From Mycteria americana (Eukaryota; Chordata; Aves; Ciconiiformes; Ciconiidae), in assembly GCF_035582795.1 (NCBI RefSeq), contig NC_134373.1, forward strand, positions 13,600,001 to 13,664,000: a stretch of DNA of 64,000 nt. Reading direction: 5' to 3'. A program made the position numbers and the translations under genes. The notes under the pieces were generated by a model. The model was not told the DNA's origin. It was given only the letters and a program-made list of their open reading frames with translations, and did not search any database. How positions within the stretch are numbered: the first letter of the stretch is position 1; each line of letters starts with the position of its first letter. Shown here piece after piece: positions 62,701 to 64,000 of this stretch.

Positions 62701-64000
62701 ATTAAAGTATATTAATGTTAAAAGATTTCAGTAAAGTACAATATTTAAGTAATCTTGACATTTTTATTAAATATTAAAGGAAATTGATATATTGTCATGG
62801 AACGGTTCCATCTCACAAATCAACATTTTCTGGCAGAAAGTTGCAACATCTGAAAGTTTTTGGCTAGCTCTATGAAGAGGTAAAAATTTCTACCTCATAC
62901 AAAAAAATCTTATGCCTTTCCAAACCATTTTTAAAATTGTTTTTCTTCTATTCTGCCTGGAAACTTTACATCTCTACTCAATATGGACAATTTATTTCTA
63001 CACTTTTATTACAGTCGAGGGGGCAAAATGCAGGAAAGAGGATCCAGAGAAAATGTTATTAGAGATCCAAGAGGAATTTTCTGCCAGAGTTAATCTCGGT
63101 GACTGATTTGGGAAGGGGCTGTTCAAGATACTAGTATATAACTTCTATATATTGGCAATAATTCCAGTGCTCTGGCACCTAAACAGTCATGAATCCTGTC
63201 CCAGGTTATATTGCCATTTACTGCTTTAGCAATTACCTTAGTATTTGGGTGTAGGAGAACACTTCAGTTGTGAACTGGTACTTGCCCTGTGATAGACAGG
63301 TTTAACAACCTGCTTGCCTGGCTTAATGGTGAAAGATTGCTGTTGGAAAGGTTAAGTGCTAAAAGTTCAGTCATTTGCACTTTTTCAAATTGTCTGTGCA
63401 TCGAGTCAGACACTGAGTGACCAAGCCCCTGGGCCTGGCACTCTGGAAACGGCCACGCAGGCGAAGGCAGAGGGGACTCCCGCTTTGCCTGCAGCCAGCA
63501 GCTTCTGTCCCTGAATGATGTGGCTGGTGCTTCCGGGCAGGAAGGGAGGGCAGATGCTCTCGGATGGTGCAGCATAAGCCCCAGCCGAGCTCTGAGTCTA
63601 CTGGCAACAGACCAGTGGCGCATGCCTCCTGGTGGTCTCACTGCCGGGGGGAATGCTTGTCCAGGCTGTTTTGGAAGAGAGGTCTACACCACCCTTCCTG
63701 CTCTCCTTTCCATGGCTAGAGCACCGTTCATCTCTGCTGTCAGAAATGGTGCTCAGGAAAATGTAGCTGGGTAGAAAGTACAGCCTTTCTGATGCAAGAA
63801 AATGTCTGTATTGCTTAGCTCTAAGGGGAAATCTTCCAGGCTTAAGCCATTCATTCATATCTAAGCGTGAGAAAATTCATGCTTTGTAAGAAGACATTTG
63901 AGGAATGTATTCCTCTACATTTTCCACAATGTTTAGAAATGTGTCCTTGAAAAACAGTGACAACAACACAGCCTTCCTAAAACGGCAGACTCTGCAAAGT

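Larger units (their letters stand above)
57533..64000 (+). other. Downstream part of CDK15 (intron), right edge
   Basis: Apart from the repeats at 57960-58178 and the weak candidate exon at 59705, I found no sequence matching the remaining CDK15 kinase C-lobe or tail, and no other gene. The last exons probably lie beyond 64000. Confidence 0.5.

Noticed and set aside
62912..63106. Frame reading VEGAKCRKEDPEKMLLEIQE, considered as the CDK15 AEDL exon
   Set aside because: Only ED and ML coincide with the family; the expected highly conserved kinase end motif is absent and it stops soon after.

Overview
The window is vertebrate, almost certainly bird, nuclear DNA. It shows split genes with GT-AG introns, a CR1-type LINE with the avian 3' octamer tail, solo retroviral LTRs of a kind common in birds, and one GC-rich promoter island in AT-rich flanks. 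Two neighbouring genes are recognisable in divergent orientation: ALS2 (alsin, a Rab5/Rac-linked exchange factor) on the minus strand, and CDK15 (PFTAIRE-2 kinase, formerly ALS2CR7) on the plus strand. The same pair is adjacent in the human genome.

Positions 714 to about 28584 hold 23 coding exons of ALS2, read right to left, with all splice phases matching. They encode about 1270 residues: the N-terminal RCC1-like propeller, the DH and PH region, and most of the MORN repeats. The C-terminal VPS9 part lies beyond the left edge. The non-coding first exon and promoter very likely sit in the CpG island at about 32380-33300. ALS2 introns carry a CR1 element (about 1971-4433) in the same orientation as the gene, with a long open EN/RT reading frame, plus several simple repeats, a long palindrome and a G-quadruplex motif. 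One ALS2 intron starts with GC instead of GT.

From about 36.5 kb to 57.5 kb there are nine phase-consistent exons of CDK15. They cover the end of the N-terminal tail and the kinase domain from the glycine loop to about 65 residues past the DFG motif. The first exon and the C-terminal exons were not found with confidence; one candidate C-terminal exon is at 59705. Two solo LTRs of one family lie in CDK15 introns (41766-42426 and 50542-51084). This CDK15 has unusual substitutions in normally fixed motifs: the first glycine of the nucleotide loop is Cys, and the family signature PFTAIRE reads PFTAIWE.

The rest is intronic or intergenic DNA in which I see no further genes. I found no RNA gene, CRISPR array or bacterial-type system, and no evidence of an undescribed multigene system. 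The noteworthy items are sequence-level oddities in these two genes and their repeats.
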